From contig OZ024883.1 of the NCBI GenBank assembly GCA_964017185.1, forward strand, positions 43,578,395 through 43,642,394: DNA of 64,000 bases. The letters are read 5' to 3'. Position numbers and translations under genes: made by a program. The DNA comes from Rugalucina vietnamica. Taxonomy: Eukaryota; Mollusca; Bivalvia; Lucinida; Lucinidae. The notes beneath the pieces were generated by a model. The model searched no databases and had not been told where the DNA came from. It worked only from the letters and a program-made list of their open reading frames with translations. Below, piece by piece: positions 43,101 to 54,806 of this stretch (position 1 is the stretch's first letter; each line of letters starts with the position of its first letter).

Positions 43101-46100
43101 ACATTGGGTCAGAAGAAGGTAGAATTCGTCAATAGACAGAAATAATTATACATGTACTAGAGATGAACGTGTGCTATTAAATGCACATTTTCAAACATTA
43201 CAATGTTTCAGACTGTAGCCACTCTAACACGAATGTTATTTTTGATGTGGCTGTTATGTTCAGTTACCATTCCAAATACTCCTTTTGAATCTAAAGGGTG
43301 TTAAGAAAGTTCGTTCCGCGCAAAAATTGTTTTCCTGATAGCTTGATTTTTATGCTTTAAAACTAAAAAAATGACAAAACCAGACTTTAATTTGGACGAA
43401 TTTTAAAAGATAAAAGCAAATATCTTTTAAATCAGATACCTGACCATGACCAAAATGGCCATCAAACACTGGCACTCATTTTCTAACCCTTAAACTTTTA
43501 CACAAAAATGGGGGTATACTAGAAAATATCTTTGCAATGCCAAGACAAATGCGCAAATATCCTCGATAGTTTAATGAATGAAGCCTAAATGGACTACTTA
43601 ATCGCCATTTATAATAGTTTTGTGACGTCTTCAATTATAAACCTATTCAAAAAATCAAATGTCAAAAAATTTAGAAAATTTTCAGAAAATCGAATTATTC
43701 ACATATTTGTGGAATATGGTATCCTTAGAAAATATACATCTGTGAAGCAACTCGATGTTAGACAGCGTTTCTACTACTAAATTATATCTGAGAAAACAAT
43801 AGATTCATGGAAAATGCATCATTTAATTAGTATATGTCTATAAAATGATTTCAAACCATGTGGTGAACAGCGGAACGAACTTTCTTATCACCCTTTATAT
43901 GACAAAAGGAAGTAATGCCTAGGTTACATTTGGCCTACGAATAGCTTGCGATGATCGTCCGATGCCATTTTTTTTTTTTACATTTTCGTGCGGTCGCCAC
44001 AGGGTGGCCCTACGATTCTCTACGAATCTACGGCTTCCTACGATCTCCTAGCTTCTACGATTTTGTAATAGTAGACAAGTCGTAGGTAGCATCGCACGTT
44101 TTTTCTTTCATATATATATAACTTTGGGACAAAAATAAAGATAAATGTACACATTTAGAGCGATCGTACGGCATCCTTACGGCTATCGCAAGGTTATTAA
44201 AATCGTACGTATATCGTGTGGTCATCAATCGGACATACGACGGCGTCCGCATGATTATCGTGAAACCGACCTGTGATTGCTGTGCATTTTTGATGGGATA
44301 TGGTTGTATTTCACTATAAGGTTTCAATAGGTGCAAATGTTGACGTTTTGTCACCGATCATGCCTCTTTCTGAACTTTCGTCTGAGCAGATTAAAATATC
44401 TGTATGTTTCCTATGTAAATTCAAAACTTTGTCCCGTGAAACGTAAACACCATCAGCAACAATTTTTCGTATTCTGAGTGTGTCTTCAAAGGGGCCCATA
44501 AAGAAAAATTATAGCATCGTACGGCTATCGTAGGGAGACCGCAAGGGCTCAGTCAGAAATCGTATGGACTCCTCACAGACATCGCACGGAATCCGCACGA
44601 TTTCTACTTAAAGTATACGTAGACCCTACGATTTCCCTACGATCTTCGTACGGTTCTGACTCACAACATAGAAGAAAGCCAGAACAAGAAATCGTACAAT
44701 GTCCGTATGAATTGTAAACTCCAACGTCGTAACCAATGATCACCCACGATGTCTAAAATCCCGTAGGGAAAATTGCAGACCGAAAAATCGTACAGTGATC
44801 CGGGCAAGTGTAACCTACTAGGCATGAATTCTTGCGGCCTCCTTACTATCGTTGTACGATTTTTGTCTCCCAAATTATCATACAAAAATCGTGCGGTGAC
44901 CGCACGATCATCGCAGGGTCTCCGTACGGCACCCGTGCAATGCCCTACAACGTGTCTACGGCTACGGTCTTACAATTCTTTAAAGTCTGCGGAGACCCAA
45001 CGACTACCGTACGACCGCCTCGCGTTTTGGTTCAGAACGTATAGGGACTCCGTACGATATCCACTTAAAATCTGCAAAGACCTACGACTACCGTACGATC
45101 GCCTTGCGTTTTTGAATCAGAACGTCAAGAAATAGCAGATCAAGAAACAGTACGATGTCCGTATGAATTGTAAACACATACGTTGTAGCCCACGACCACC
45201 TACGATGTCTAAATATCGAAGGTAAAATCGCAGACCACAAAATCATACGATGATCGGGTCAAATGTAACCTAGGCATAAGTTTATGTTTATATTATTTCT
45301 AATGTCTAATTTTGGCCTGTCCATTGTGACCTAAAGAATTAGATGGGCTGTTTGTGCCTTCAGGCAAAGTTTATACACTACTGACTGACCATCTGATTAC
45401 TGGTTAACCGCTCTGATCTAAGCCTGCCCAGGAAAATGGTTTATGTCAAACCATCCATACTTACAAGCCTTTTGTGGCTTCGTTGTATGGTAATAGTTGA
45501 AGCACTTGATGGATGTCATAACGTCCTCATTTTTGGTAAAAGTCCTGTAAAATGGAGGCAAAGTCCTGTCATGAACATAGCTGTTGACTGGGACGTTAAG
45601 CATCAATTCAAACCAACAAACACATGTGATTTTATATTTTGATATTTAACATACGTTCTTACCCTAGCTATTGTTCGTGTACAGCGAACATCACACGTAA
45701 AAGAGATAACTCACTACAATCATTTTAAATGACTTGCATCTTTTTAGGACATCAATAAGATAATCAATATCGCATCCGCTGCTCCCGGAATCCAAGGTGG
45801 ACACCCAGCCAGTGGATCCAGGGTGGGATACGTGAAATTTTCTCATCCACAACATACAAAAGTTATGGTGTTCTTAGACGAGGTCAATGATTTGGCTGCG
45901 ATTAACAACAAAATAGACATACCCTTCGACGATGGTAAGGCACATGATTCATAGCCTATCTTGTTTTGTTAATCAAACAATACAATTAGCCGGTTTTGGG
46001 AGGTGCACAATTTATGTAAATGATTTTAATGCTCATGGTAGATGTTTAACTGCATGTCGTGACTAGCAGACTAATAATAAATTTCTTTCGGGACACATTC

Positions 46101-49100
46101 CATGGAAAGTTAAAAGTAGGCAATGGTCAGAAAAAAATCCAAGTCTGGCGGGAAAAAAACTAAATTTGCAATCAGGTACTAATGCTAATAGAACATATCG
46201 TAAGCCGAGTGAGTAGCTATTTTCCAAATAGGCGGTCACTCAGTTACCCAAACTTAACTAAAATATGAAAACGTACATGAGGTGCAAACAACACCAAAAA
46301 ATAAATACAATAAATAATATTTAATATGTGTGTTTCCTGTTTCATGGAAAAATGAATAGGTAGGTCGTTTATTCATTTATTTATTTTTTTATTTTTCATT
46401 TATTGATTTATTTATTTATTTATTTCGTTTTATTTTATTTTTTTTATTATTCGTTTTCGTCGGTAGGTCGGTTTTTCATTTAATTTTTTTATAAGTAAGA
46501 AAACTTTCATGTAATTTAATTTATCCTTAAGACACTGTGCAATGAAGGTAAGATATCTATATGTCTGAGCCCAGAATTACAATGTTTCCTTAAAGTTAAG
46601 GCTCACCTTAGTTAAGGTGACAAATTTTGACACGACCGATTTTACTGTTGAAATCAATAACTGACTTAATATAACATAATATACAAATGTGTAAAATAAA
46701 ATGTCATTTTAATAATAAAACTGATAAGTATGATTTAAGTAGATATGTATCTTTTTAGATGCTGGGATTTGCCACCTTTACTAATGTCTGCCTTAACTTT
46801 AAGGGAGGGTTATAATTTTGGGGCCTGGTTATCATAGATGTAATAGAATAGGCCGAAATAGACACTTGATAGAACACAGATCAGATGTCAATAAAAGCAT
46901 AATTGTACAATTTTGTCTAATCCAATTACTTTTCTCTGTTACATTTGCTACTTTTCAGTCATCATTGGCAAAATATGTAAGGGAATTCATAAAGTACCTC
47001 GTCAGAAGTGGCCCCGCCCATTGGGGCCTGGAAGAAATAGATGGGCTGCTTAAGCCTCCAGGCAAAGCTTCTAATCTACTGACCGATCATCTGATTACTG
47101 GTTAACCGCTCATGTCTGAGTCTGCCCAGGAAATGTGGTTTAGTCAAACCATCCATACATATAAGCCTTATTGGCTTAGTTGGGTGGTTATATTTATGAA
47201 ACACATTTTGAGTGTGATGACATCCTAGTGTTGGGTAAAAGTCCCATAAAATGGAGGCAACGTCCCGACATGACCATTGCTGTTGACTGGGACGTAAAGC
47301 ATCAAATCAGACAAACAAACAAAACCACGTCAGAGCCCGGTTTCAGTCTGCCTAGATTTTGAAGGCATGTATTGAGAAACATACATACGTGGTGACTGTA
47401 ATGGTGTATTTTTGTGGAAGCCTGACGTCCTGTGCGCACAACAAAACCATTTTGGTTTGAAAATTTTACATATACTTGTCACAACTTTAGTTTTTCCGGG
47501 GCAGGGGTAATTTTTGACAAAAGAAATTGATGCAAAAAACAAGATTTTCGCCAGTATCCATCAAACTTCAAGGTAAGATAATATTTGCAGCGTAAAACAA
47601 TGCTGTAAATGGTCTTATTTTGATAAAAAAGCGAGTAAAAGTATTTCTTCTTCTTTGTCAAATGATTATTTTATCTATACCTTATGAACATTTACTGTAA
47701 TGTTTATATTTCTAAAGTGCCATCATTGCGTGCGTTCGTAGTTTTTACCAATGGTAAAATGGTACCATTGGTAGACAAATTCAGTTCAAGGTTTTACCAA
47801 TGGTTCCATTGGTAATGCCATTGGTACCAATGGTACCAATGTTACCAACATAAGGCAGCAAATGACGCAGACAGAATACAGCGTGGGTAATTCTTCCAAC
47901 GCAGGAAAAATCACGTGATTCAATATGGCGAGCCTAAAAATATATCATGAATTTCGTAAATAAGCAATACTTTTGTCATACATGTAAATGTAAATGTTAT
48001 AAACAACACAATATACATGAAGTAAATAAGAAAGACAAAAACAAGTGAGGTGCATTGATCAATATGATAAAAATTCCACCATTTGATCTACCAATGGTAC
48101 CACTGGCAGCAGAAAAAACGTTCAGGGTTTTCTGGTTACCATTGGTTAAAATGGTACCAACAGTACCATTGGTAGATTTGCAGATTTTACCATTGGGAGA
48201 ACCCCGAACGTTGCCATTGAATGTATCATAAATATGTACTGTCTACATATAATTCAAGGTGAAATCTCTACATGTATGATAAATGTACCTTCATATACAT
48301 GCAAGCAACAGAACAAACTCAACTGTTTGTGCTTTTTAGCTTGTATAAATGTAAATGAGTAGCTTGCCTACTCATTTTGAGCAAAATAGCTTGTTGGACT
48401 TGACATTTAGCAAAACATAGAACCCAATGACCATGTAGAACTTGACTTGCCTCAAATATGCTAACCTTCAGCTTACATGTTATGGAGCCAAGACAAATGT
48501 AAGGGTCACGTAGATAGAAACAAATGCGTTTGTACAGACACTCTTATTTTTGATGGTCATCAAAGTTCACTACAAGTGTGTCTGATTATTTCTTAGGTTG
48601 AAAAATAGTACAGACTTTCTCATGGTGGGACTACTTTTCAAACACTAGGTCATGTTCAGCCGAGTAGAAATATGTATATAAACAAGATACAGTCTTACAA
48701 AAATATTGAAATCAGGTGATTAGATGGGCTTGCAATATATTTCGTTTTTGAGCATTTTGACAGACCCCCCCTCCCCCGGACCAAGCATGCCATTTGTATA
48801 TGATGTCAGTAACGTGAAACTACAACTGTGTGCAAAAAGATTTTCTTGTTCCCGGGGGGAACACCTCTGTAAAAAACGTTTTCAATTTCCATTAAGGTTG
48901 ATTACAGAAAATATGTTTTAACTCCAAACGTTTTAACCGGTACTTTTTCTTGGAGGAAAACATTTCCGGGATCGATGAAGGCATGATCAAACTTAAATTC
49001 GCTGACAAAAAGTGTTTTTCAGACAAAAACTTATCGGCAGTCTCCCATACAGAATGGACGTTCTGCCTCTTGTTTGGTACGCCAGGTCGGCTCGCCAGCT

Positions 49101-52100
49101 TGGTCTATTTCATACGCTACCGATAATTTGCACATTGAAAAGTCTTAGATTGTAACAAAAAAAAAGAAAATTCAAAGAAAGTAAATAAAGGACAATTCTT
49201 ATAATTGCAAGTTGCTTGCGTCGCGTAAAGATATATACACTTCTAGTGTAAATTTAGATATTTTAGTTGATTCAGTTCTCATCTTTTCTCTATTTATAGT
49301 ATGTTATAATTATGATGAAATGAGTATCCTTCTTTTAATATTATGTGTTTGTATATATTGATTATATTGTCCATTACATGTAAAATTACACATTAACTTG
49401 CACAGGTACATAATGTTATAGATAGGTAGAAATAGTCTCTTTCACATTTTAATTCAATTATGTAGATTAACTCATTTAGGACACATTTGTACTTTCTTTT
49501 AGTAATACTCTTAAACTAGTCTAACTTGTTTTTATCGCACCTGCTTATAGCAGGGTGCGATATAGGAGTCAAAATTTCCGTCCGTCCGTTCGTTCGTTCG
49601 TTCGTCAAAATTACGTCGAAGTTTGGTTTTCTCTACATTAGTCAGAGCTAGAAGTTTGAAACCTTGCATAGTAATTGTCCTTGACATACCCTTCAAGCAT
49701 GCACGTTGACCCGGTGTCCTTGACCTATATTTCACGGTCCATTGACTTTGTTAATTTTTATGTCGAAGTTTCGTTTTCTCTGCATTAGTGATAGCTGCGA
49801 GTGTGAAAGTAATTACACTTGACATACCCTTCAAGCACGCACCTTGCACTAGTGCGTTTTACCTATATTTTACGGTCCATTGACTTTGGGAATTTTACGT
49901 CGAAGTTTCGTTTTCTCTGCATCAGTGATAGCTGCGAGTGTGAAAGCTTGCATAGTAATTGTCCTTGACATACCCTTCAAGCACTCACTTTGACCCACTG
50001 ACCTTTACCTATATTTCATGGTCCATTTACTTTGTTAATTTTTATGTCGAAGTTTGTTTTTTTCTGCATCAGTCATAGCTGTGAGTGTGAAAGCTTGTAT
50101 AGTAATTGTCTTTGACATAGCCTTCAAGCATGCACCTTGACCAGATGTCCTTGACCTATATTTCATGGTCCAGTTTGATTTAGTTAATTTTTACGTCGAA
50201 GTTTGGTTTTCTCTGCACCTGTGATAGCTGCGAGTGTGAAACTTTACATATTAAATGTCCTTGGCATGTATACCCTTTCAGATTTCACCTTGACCTGGTG
50301 CCCTTGACCTATTTTTCACGTTATTAGTGATTTTGCTCAATGCAGGTGCGATATCGACCGCCGCGGCGTTCTTGTCATGATTTCGTCGGTGGAATTTTAA
50401 TGTAATATAGCTTATATTTAAATGACTGACATTAACTTGCTGTGGCTTAACTGAAACAGTTATGTTATGATTAAAGGTAATCGGACCGCAATGACCACGG
50501 CTCTTGAATTAGCGAATACTGAGTTTGCCAAATATTCCCGACTACCAACGAACAGACATAAGATAGTGTTGTTGGTCACGGACGGATGGAATAATATTGG
50601 TGGCGACTCAGTGTCTGCTGCTGACACGTTGAAATCGTGGCCAACACCCTGGGGTGAGTAAATGTCATACACACGGTTTTGTTCTCGGATGATCGTAGGA
50701 GACTTACGTCACATATTTACCGTTATACATATGAATGAAATTAATGTATTTGACCAATAGGAACAGGCGTGTCATTTTATTAATAACGGTAAATCTGTGC
50801 CGAAAGTCAAATCCGATCGTCCGCAAGCTAAATCATTTCTTATTCTGAAACAAGCATTTGTAATGAGTGAAACAAAACACCATACACCCAATATCATCGT
50901 GGTGGCAATGATTCTAAGTGAAAAGTTTGCATTGAAAGTCATTCGTCTTAAGATTGAAACGTCTGTAAGAACTTGACATGGATTGTCGACAACTACCTTT
51001 TGGATCATATGTGTTACATATATAATGTGTGAACTATGATGTAAAGGAGAAGCAATTTCAGACATTATTTTGAAAAGAAATTGGCATTAGCATAGCATAA
51101 ATCACACAATCGATAAATTCATGATTCTTATGATTCTAAGGAAAGACATTGTGACTATAAGGTATTTGAACTTTCACAGTAGATTTAAACGTATTATCAT
51201 ATGACGTCGCTGTTTTCCAGTGGATAACGTCATGTCATAAAAATCATATGACCACACGTGTATTAACACTTTTGCGGAAATACGTAACGTCATTGACGAC
51301 GTCCGTAGCAACAACGAAAATTTGCATTGAAAATGTGTCCACTTCGAAGGCGATAAAATCCTATTTTAAAAGTCATATGATAAAACGAAGGCTCGTTTTA
51401 TAAATTTCATATGAAATGAAGTGTAGGATCCTCTATTTACAAAATCACTTGCTAGATTTATTTTATACTTTACAGTGAAAACCAATGTATATCAAAACTT
51501 GATAAAATTGTTATTTTCATTGATATGAAATTTCACTGATATCAAATCTCACTGATATCAAAAGTCACAAGTGACTGATATCAGTCTGTATCTTCACTAT
51601 AGATTTTGGATAACTGCTAACGTTTCCGTTTACTTGACGTCATTAAATGTGTCTCACTTCAGAATTTCAAACGCCTCTAACGCCGTTATTCATGAACGAA
51701 AACATAAAGCGTGGGTATTCATTTTCTTAGTTAGAACGTAAGGAGCAATTTAGTACCAAAATTATTTGTGTTTTCATTTTTTTGCATTTTCACCGCCTGC
51801 CTTGTGAATTGGAAAATGCCCGTGTATTGTATAAAATAAAAAGAAAATTTGTTGTTGTTGTTTGATTTTTTTCGGTGAATACCAAATGTATTTCATCTCG
51901 TGAGTTGTAAACATAAAAATTTTCACTCTTGCTGCGCACTCGTGAAAATTCTAATGTTTTCAACTCACTCGATGAAATATATTTGGTATTCACCTCAAAA
52001 AAGCAAATATCCCGGACTATTTATCTCTGACAAAATCGTTTTCATTTTTTGTAACCACTTGTAGAAACGACCATCTGTGTTTTGGAGGTTGGCAACAGCA

Positions 52101-52291
52101 ACATCAACAAGTTGAACCAAATTGCTAGCATGGTCTTCGATGAAGAATATCTGACTGAAGAACTATGTCGTTGCTCTGCGGATACTTACCAAGATTTGCT
52201 GAGAGCAACACGATTGGCACTTAAGAAGGCACGGAAAATGGTTAGGAAGAGAAACAGGAAAAATATGAGGAAAAGTAATAAAGTTGCCTAA
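40074..52291 (+). CDS. secreted von Willebrand factor A domain protein, five exons
   Basis: Coding exons 40,074-40,149, 41,601-41,752, 45,748-45,934, 50,477-50,653 and 52,065-52,291 join in one frame of 819 nt (272 residues). All introns are GT...AG. The N-terminus MKLGLILCLLVCSVALGG is a typical signal peptide. A basic linker and a vWA domain follow (about residues 45-230). The MIDAS metal site is complete and spread over two exons: MDHSGS (DxSxS, exon 2), then the Thr of NRTAMTTAL and the Asp of LVTDGW in exon 4. The C-terminus is strongly basic (KKARKMVRKRNRKN). Such small secreted vWA proteins bind ligands or matrix through a divalent metal. In molluscs they occur in body fluids and shell matrix, so that role is only a possibility. 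The introns are rich in mobile DNA. Confidence 0.9.
40224..40357. mobile_element. 134-bp foldback hairpin in intron 1
   Basis: Arms of about 58 bp pair almost throughout: CCCTTGGCCTTCTCCAGG and TTTCTACAGCTAGGTGGCAT at the left find their complements at the right, with a terminal loop of about 20 nt. It lies 75 bp after the exon 1 donor. It could be a MITE or give a miRNA-like RNA hairpin. Confidence 0.8.
40490..41320. repeat. satellite-like tandem array (block 2, intron 1)
   Basis: Two units of the satellite at 37,965-38,935 in the same orientation, with GGCCACCACACGGCACAACA, CATACCGCGGTTTCGGCTAC and CTGATCTCAAAGGACCAAAA. Confidence 0.88.
41601..41752 (+). CDS. vWA gene exon 2 (first MIDAS part)
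   Basis: Acceptor GATTCAG, donor GTGAGC. It codes for the linker and first strand of the vWA domain with MDHSGSLTPADY, holding the DxSxS metal ligands. Ends in phase 0. Confidence 0.9.
41760..42475. other. intron 2 sequence without recognised element
   Basis: AT-rich with a C-run and A-run near 42,300-42,350. Near 42,030-42,240, GCTAAATGCTTATT and related words repeat in loosely inverted form. Confidence 0.4.
42480..42945 (-). mobile_element. retroposon 3' end, longer copy (intron 2)
   Basis: On the minus strand it ends in TTGCCTACTTT and reads back through all family blocks to the GAGGACCGAACAACTTA block and further, to GTCCATGATGATTCATT, matching 58,300-58,420. It is therefore longer at its 5' side than most copies. 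Confidence 0.85.
43294..43895. mobile_element. 602-bp MITE with TA target duplication
   Basis: TIR: left AAGGGTGTTAAGAAAGTTCG, right (inverted) AAGGGTGATAAGAAAGTTCG, continuing TTCCGC. TA flanks both ends (43,292-43,293 and 43,896-43,897), as in Tc1/mariner-type MITEs. No transposase. Confidence 0.88.
43916..45276. mobile_element. 1.36-kb TIR element with TAA target duplication (second PIF/Harbinger-like)
   Basis: TIRs: left TGCCTAGGTTACATTTGGCC, right (inverted) TGCCTAGGTTACATTTGACC. TAA flanks both ends (43,913-43,915 and 45,277-45,279). The body is dense in CTACGAT/CGTACGA words. The terminal 13 bases match the 34.6-kb element with one change, so the two are related. No transposase. Only 18 bp separate it from the preceding MITE. 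Confidence 0.88.
45305..45630 (+). mobile_element. SINE-like repeat, copy 1
   Basis: Blocks AGATGGGCTGTTTGTGCCTT, TCTGATTACTGGTTAACCGC, CTGCCCAGGAAAATGG, AAACCATCCATAC and GTTGACTGGGACGTTAAGCA in order, with a CAAACA-rich tail. It ends 118 bp before exon 3. Confidence 0.75.
45748..45934 (+). CDS. vWA gene exon 3
   Basis: Acceptor TTTTTAG, donor GTAAGG. Codes for IASAAPGIQGGHPASGSRVG, then YVKFSHPQHTKVMVFLDE, the typical second and third strands of a vWA domain. Phase 0 in, phase 1 out. Confidence 0.9.
46107..46310 (-). mobile_element. retroposon 3' end (intron 3)
   Basis: Minus-strand copy ending TTGCCTACTTT. It retains the ACTGAGTGACCGCC and AATAGCTACTCACTCGG blocks and is truncated before the ATCGTTCC block. 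Confidence 0.8.
46362..46450. repeat. (TTTA)n low-complexity tract
   Basis: Imperfect TTTA/ATTT repeats in intron 3. Confidence 0.8.
47005..47330 (+). mobile_element. SINE-like repeat, copy 2 (intron 3)
   Basis: Same block order as the copy at 45,305: AGATGGGCTGCTTAAGCCTC, CTGATTACTGGTTAACCGCT, CTGCCCAGGAAATG, and GTTGACTGGGACGTAAAGCA with a CAAACAAA tail. Confidence 0.8.
47745..48200. mobile_element. element with clustered ACCAATGGTACCATTGGT palindromes
   Basis: Two clusters (47,745-47,855 and 48,090-48,200) of overlapping CCAATGG/CCATTGG words in inverted relation, separated by 230 bp of ordinary sequence. The outer parts are reverse complements with gaps. No coding. Confidence 0.65.
48210..49545. 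other. intron 3 sequence without recognised element
   Basis: No repeat family or exon recognised. A 65-codon frame at 48,724-48,921 is not supported by motifs or splice sites. Confidence 0.4.
49550..50360. repeat. tandem array, about 150-bp units (intron 3)
   Basis: Five units with ACGTCGAAGTTTGGTTTTCT, GATAGCTGCGAGTGTGAAA, GTCCTTGACATACCCTTCAA and TTGACCTATATTTCACGGTC. A GCAGGTGCGATAT-type word brackets the array at both ends (49,551 and 50,344). The left side has (TTCG)n. Confidence 0.88.
50477..50653 (+). CDS. vWA gene exon 4 (rest of MIDAS)
   Basis: Acceptor GATTAAAG with a weak pyrimidine tract, donor GTGAGT. Codes for GNRTAMTTALELAN with the MIDAS Thr, then KIVLLVTDGWNNIGGDS with the MIDAS Asp. 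Phase 1 in and out. Confidence 0.88.
50660..51510. other. intron 4, first part
   Basis: Apparently unique. The words ACGTCATTGACGACGTC and repeated CATATGA occur near 51,200-51,420. No element recognised. Confidence 0.4.
51511..51995. mobile_element. GATATC-rich foldback repeat, copy 2 (intron 4)
   Basis: Uninterrupted sister of 36,296-37,095. Its last 120 bp form a hairpin: GGTGAATACCAAATGTATTT pairs with AATATATTTGGTATTCACC, with about 50-bp arms and a TGCTGCGCACTC loop. It ends 70 bp before exon 5. Confidence 0.88.
52065..52291 (+). CDS. vWA gene exon 5 (domain end and basic tail)
   Basis: Acceptor CTTGTAG. Codes for TICVLEVGNSNINKLNQIAS, the closing strand and helix of the vWA domain, then ELCRCSADTYQDLL and a Lys/Arg tail, ending TAA at 52,289. 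A clear polyadenylation signal was not found; TATAAA near 52,361 is a weak candidate. Confidence 0.9.
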
Positions 52292-52489
52292 AAGCAAAAT
52301 GGTAACATGGTAAACATGTGTATCTGATTCGTTTCTCTTCGAAATCTTCAACAAATATATATAAAACAGAATATATTTTTTTTGTTTTGATATTTCATTT
52401 AAGACCATGCCCAACACTAGCCTATAAATTGTAGACTATAATAGCTGTTGTGCACAACAGTTAAGATCAGTTAATAATTACAAGCAACC

Positions 52490-52532
52490 ACACAAACACA
52501 CACACACACACGCACACACACACACACACACA
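52490..52532. repeat. (CA)n microsatellite
   Basis: About 21 CA units with one CG change. Confidence 0.95.
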
Positions 52533-52690
52533 GATTAAAATATGCTGAACAAGTGACACCAATCAAATGTTATTCTGTAAGTTCTTTCATCAAATGTACC
52601 GCATGTGAACGGTCAGAGATATAACAGTCAGCCAGAATACTACAAAGCGTTCACGTCGACATTACCACCATAGAACACCCAGTAGCAAGA

Positions 52691-53015
52691 AACCAGGAGT
52701 TAGTAACTCGAAGGCATCGTAAGTTTCCCTTCTTACGACATACTTACGACGATCTTAAGATGACCACCTTAAAATTTACGCACTGGCTATTCCAGCTTCT
52801 TTGAACAATCGTAACTTTTCTTGAATGAAATGTGCCTCTTCGTAAGATAATACGATGTAAGGTGACTTGAGTTGACCGTAATGTTACGATGCTACTAAGT
52901 TGTCACCGTAACTTAAGGTCCTTTTCAGTTATTCACCATAATCCCTAAGAGAAACTTAAGTTGGTCGTAAGATGATCTTAAGCTTAAGATGGCTTTGAGT
53001 TACTAACCCCAGGCT
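52691..53015. mobile_element. 325-bp foldback MITE
   Basis: Ends AACCAGGAGTTAGTAACTCG and (inverted) AGCCTGGGGTTAGTAACTCA. The interior repeats TTACGAC, CTTAAG and GTAAG words in inverted order. No clear TSD. Confidence 0.75.
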
Positions 53016-53054
53016 TTTAAGAATCCTTCGTCATTCTAGATGCATTTGTTGTTA

Positions 53055-53212
53055 TACAGTTTTTTCATGCTTCAGCAGTCAATAGTGCAAAATATTTTCC
53101 ACGAGGTGCATGTACCGACTTTGCAGGCTATTGCCCGAGGCGAAGACGAGTGCAATTATAACGTGTCAAGTCGGTATCTACAACGAGCATGAAATAACTG
53201 TATACTAGCTTG
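53055..53212. mobile_element. foldback element
   Basis: Outer TACAGTTTTTTCATGC pairs with GCATGAAATAACTGTA. Inner words TACCGACTTTGCA and AAGTCGGTA also pair. Confidence 0.65.
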
Positions 53213-53479
53213 AAAAAAAACGTTTTATTACCTAATTATATTTACATAAGTCATGTGACTTATCGTGTGACCGGGCAATAGACAGCTGACCAGGCAATAG
53301 AGTTTTCTATTACATTGTCATACCTTGTAACATTGCAGTCATGTGACATATCATATAATCAAGCAATAGACTGAGCCCTGGCTAGTTAATAGAATTTTCG
53401 ATTGCCTGGTAGTATTTCATGGTATCAAAATAGTTAATGGAATTGAAGAAAATAACAAATAGGCATTTCTTTACAATTT

Positions 53480-53715
53480 TTGATGTAATTTGGTAATTAA
53501 CCTGATTACTTGTTAACAGCTTAAAAACTTTCAACCTGGCTGGAAACGTTATTATTAATTCAAACCAGCCATACATACCAGCTTTAGTTGTACAGCTTAG
53601 GTGTTATATTGTAAAGCAAAAGTCGCAAGTTATGACATCGCAATAAAAGGTAGATTCTAACATGGTAAAGTCTCGATAAGCTGCTGACTGGGACGTAAAG
53701 CAATCAAACAGTATG
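53480..53715 (+). mobile_element. SINE-like repeat, diverged copy
   Basis: CCTGATTACTTGTTAACAGC, AAACCAGCCATACATACCA and TGCTGACTGGGACGTAAAGC in the order of the copies at 45.3 and 47.0 kb. Confidence 0.65.
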
Positions 53716-54008
53716 TTGACACTTAATATCGGGTATAAATTCCGAGTCGTTGGAATGGTCATATGCGTTTACTTAGACAAGCCACAATCGAGTAAAACAA
53801 AAATACATAGAGGATCTATAGTCCTGAGAGCACCAACAGGCATATGATGATATGCCAGATTCGAATATGAAAATTGTCGTTCATTATGACTCTAGATCAT
53901 GTGTTCGTGTGTAGAAATAAAGTCAATAATTTGACATGTCAAGTGAGTCGATACATTCCAAAGAATTATTTGTGAAAACAGCAGGGACATGATATTGGTG
54001 ATAAGCGT

Positions 54009-54034
54009 GTTGTTGTTGTTGTTGTTGTTGTTGT

Positions 54035-54077
<43 letters not shown>

Positions 54078-54104
54078 AAGGAGGAGGAGGAGGAGGAGGA
54101 GGAA
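54009..54104. repeat. compound microsatellite (TTG)n(ATG)n(AGG)n
   Basis: Three adjoining trinucleotide runs. All reading frames here are artefacts of the repeats. Confidence 0.95.
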
Positions 54105-54800
54105 GAAACACATACGAAGGTAATGGCTATAACTTCTGATTGTCTAAGTGATTTTGAAGCAAAAGAATTTAATTGAATAGAAACTGATTTAACGCCATTG
54201 AAAAACAACAGCTGGATGTTGGAACAAATCAGACAAATCAATCCAGACAACGCTAATTTATTCTAACACGTTACAACAAATTATATAATAATGTATAATG
54301 CCTTAACTTGAAATTCCATGATATATATTGTTATTTGTTCCACGTCTTAAAATGTCATTCCTCGCTGCCAAACGCGGTTTCGGTCACGTGACGAAAGTGA
54401 CTTTGTTTTTCCGCGGCGAAAAAGTAGGATGATTTGAGAATGGAGAATTCTCAAAATATTTACAAGCAAAGTAGATAAATAATAATATTTTGTTGTAAGG
54501 CTTTACGTCTCAGTCTGAATCGATATTTTACCTTAAAATGTGAAAAAAATGAATGCCACTGCTGTTTTTATATTCATTCGCCTGTATTTCGTGAGCGTTC
54601 CCCACTGTCGCCGACAGGTAGCGTTCTACACACTTTTCAGAAGGACCTGGGTAAATGCGGAATAATCTTGCTTATAACAAAATTATCATAAATTAGAGCG
54701 TTAAACGCGAGAGATCAAAAAGTGGTCTAGTCTGATCCTGCAAGAATGGAGTGCTCTGAAATTAATTTTGTCAAAAATGGTTAGAATAACTGGATATTGC
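54105..54800. other. no gene recognised
   Basis: Apparently unique AT-rich sequence with no exon, TIR pair or tandem repeat seen. Confidence 0.4.
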
Positions 54801-54806
54801 ACAAAA

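Noticed and set aside
53892-54250. Poly-Ile/poly-His/poly-Ser reading frames
   Set aside because: Produced by the compound trinucleotide microsatellite in its different frames.
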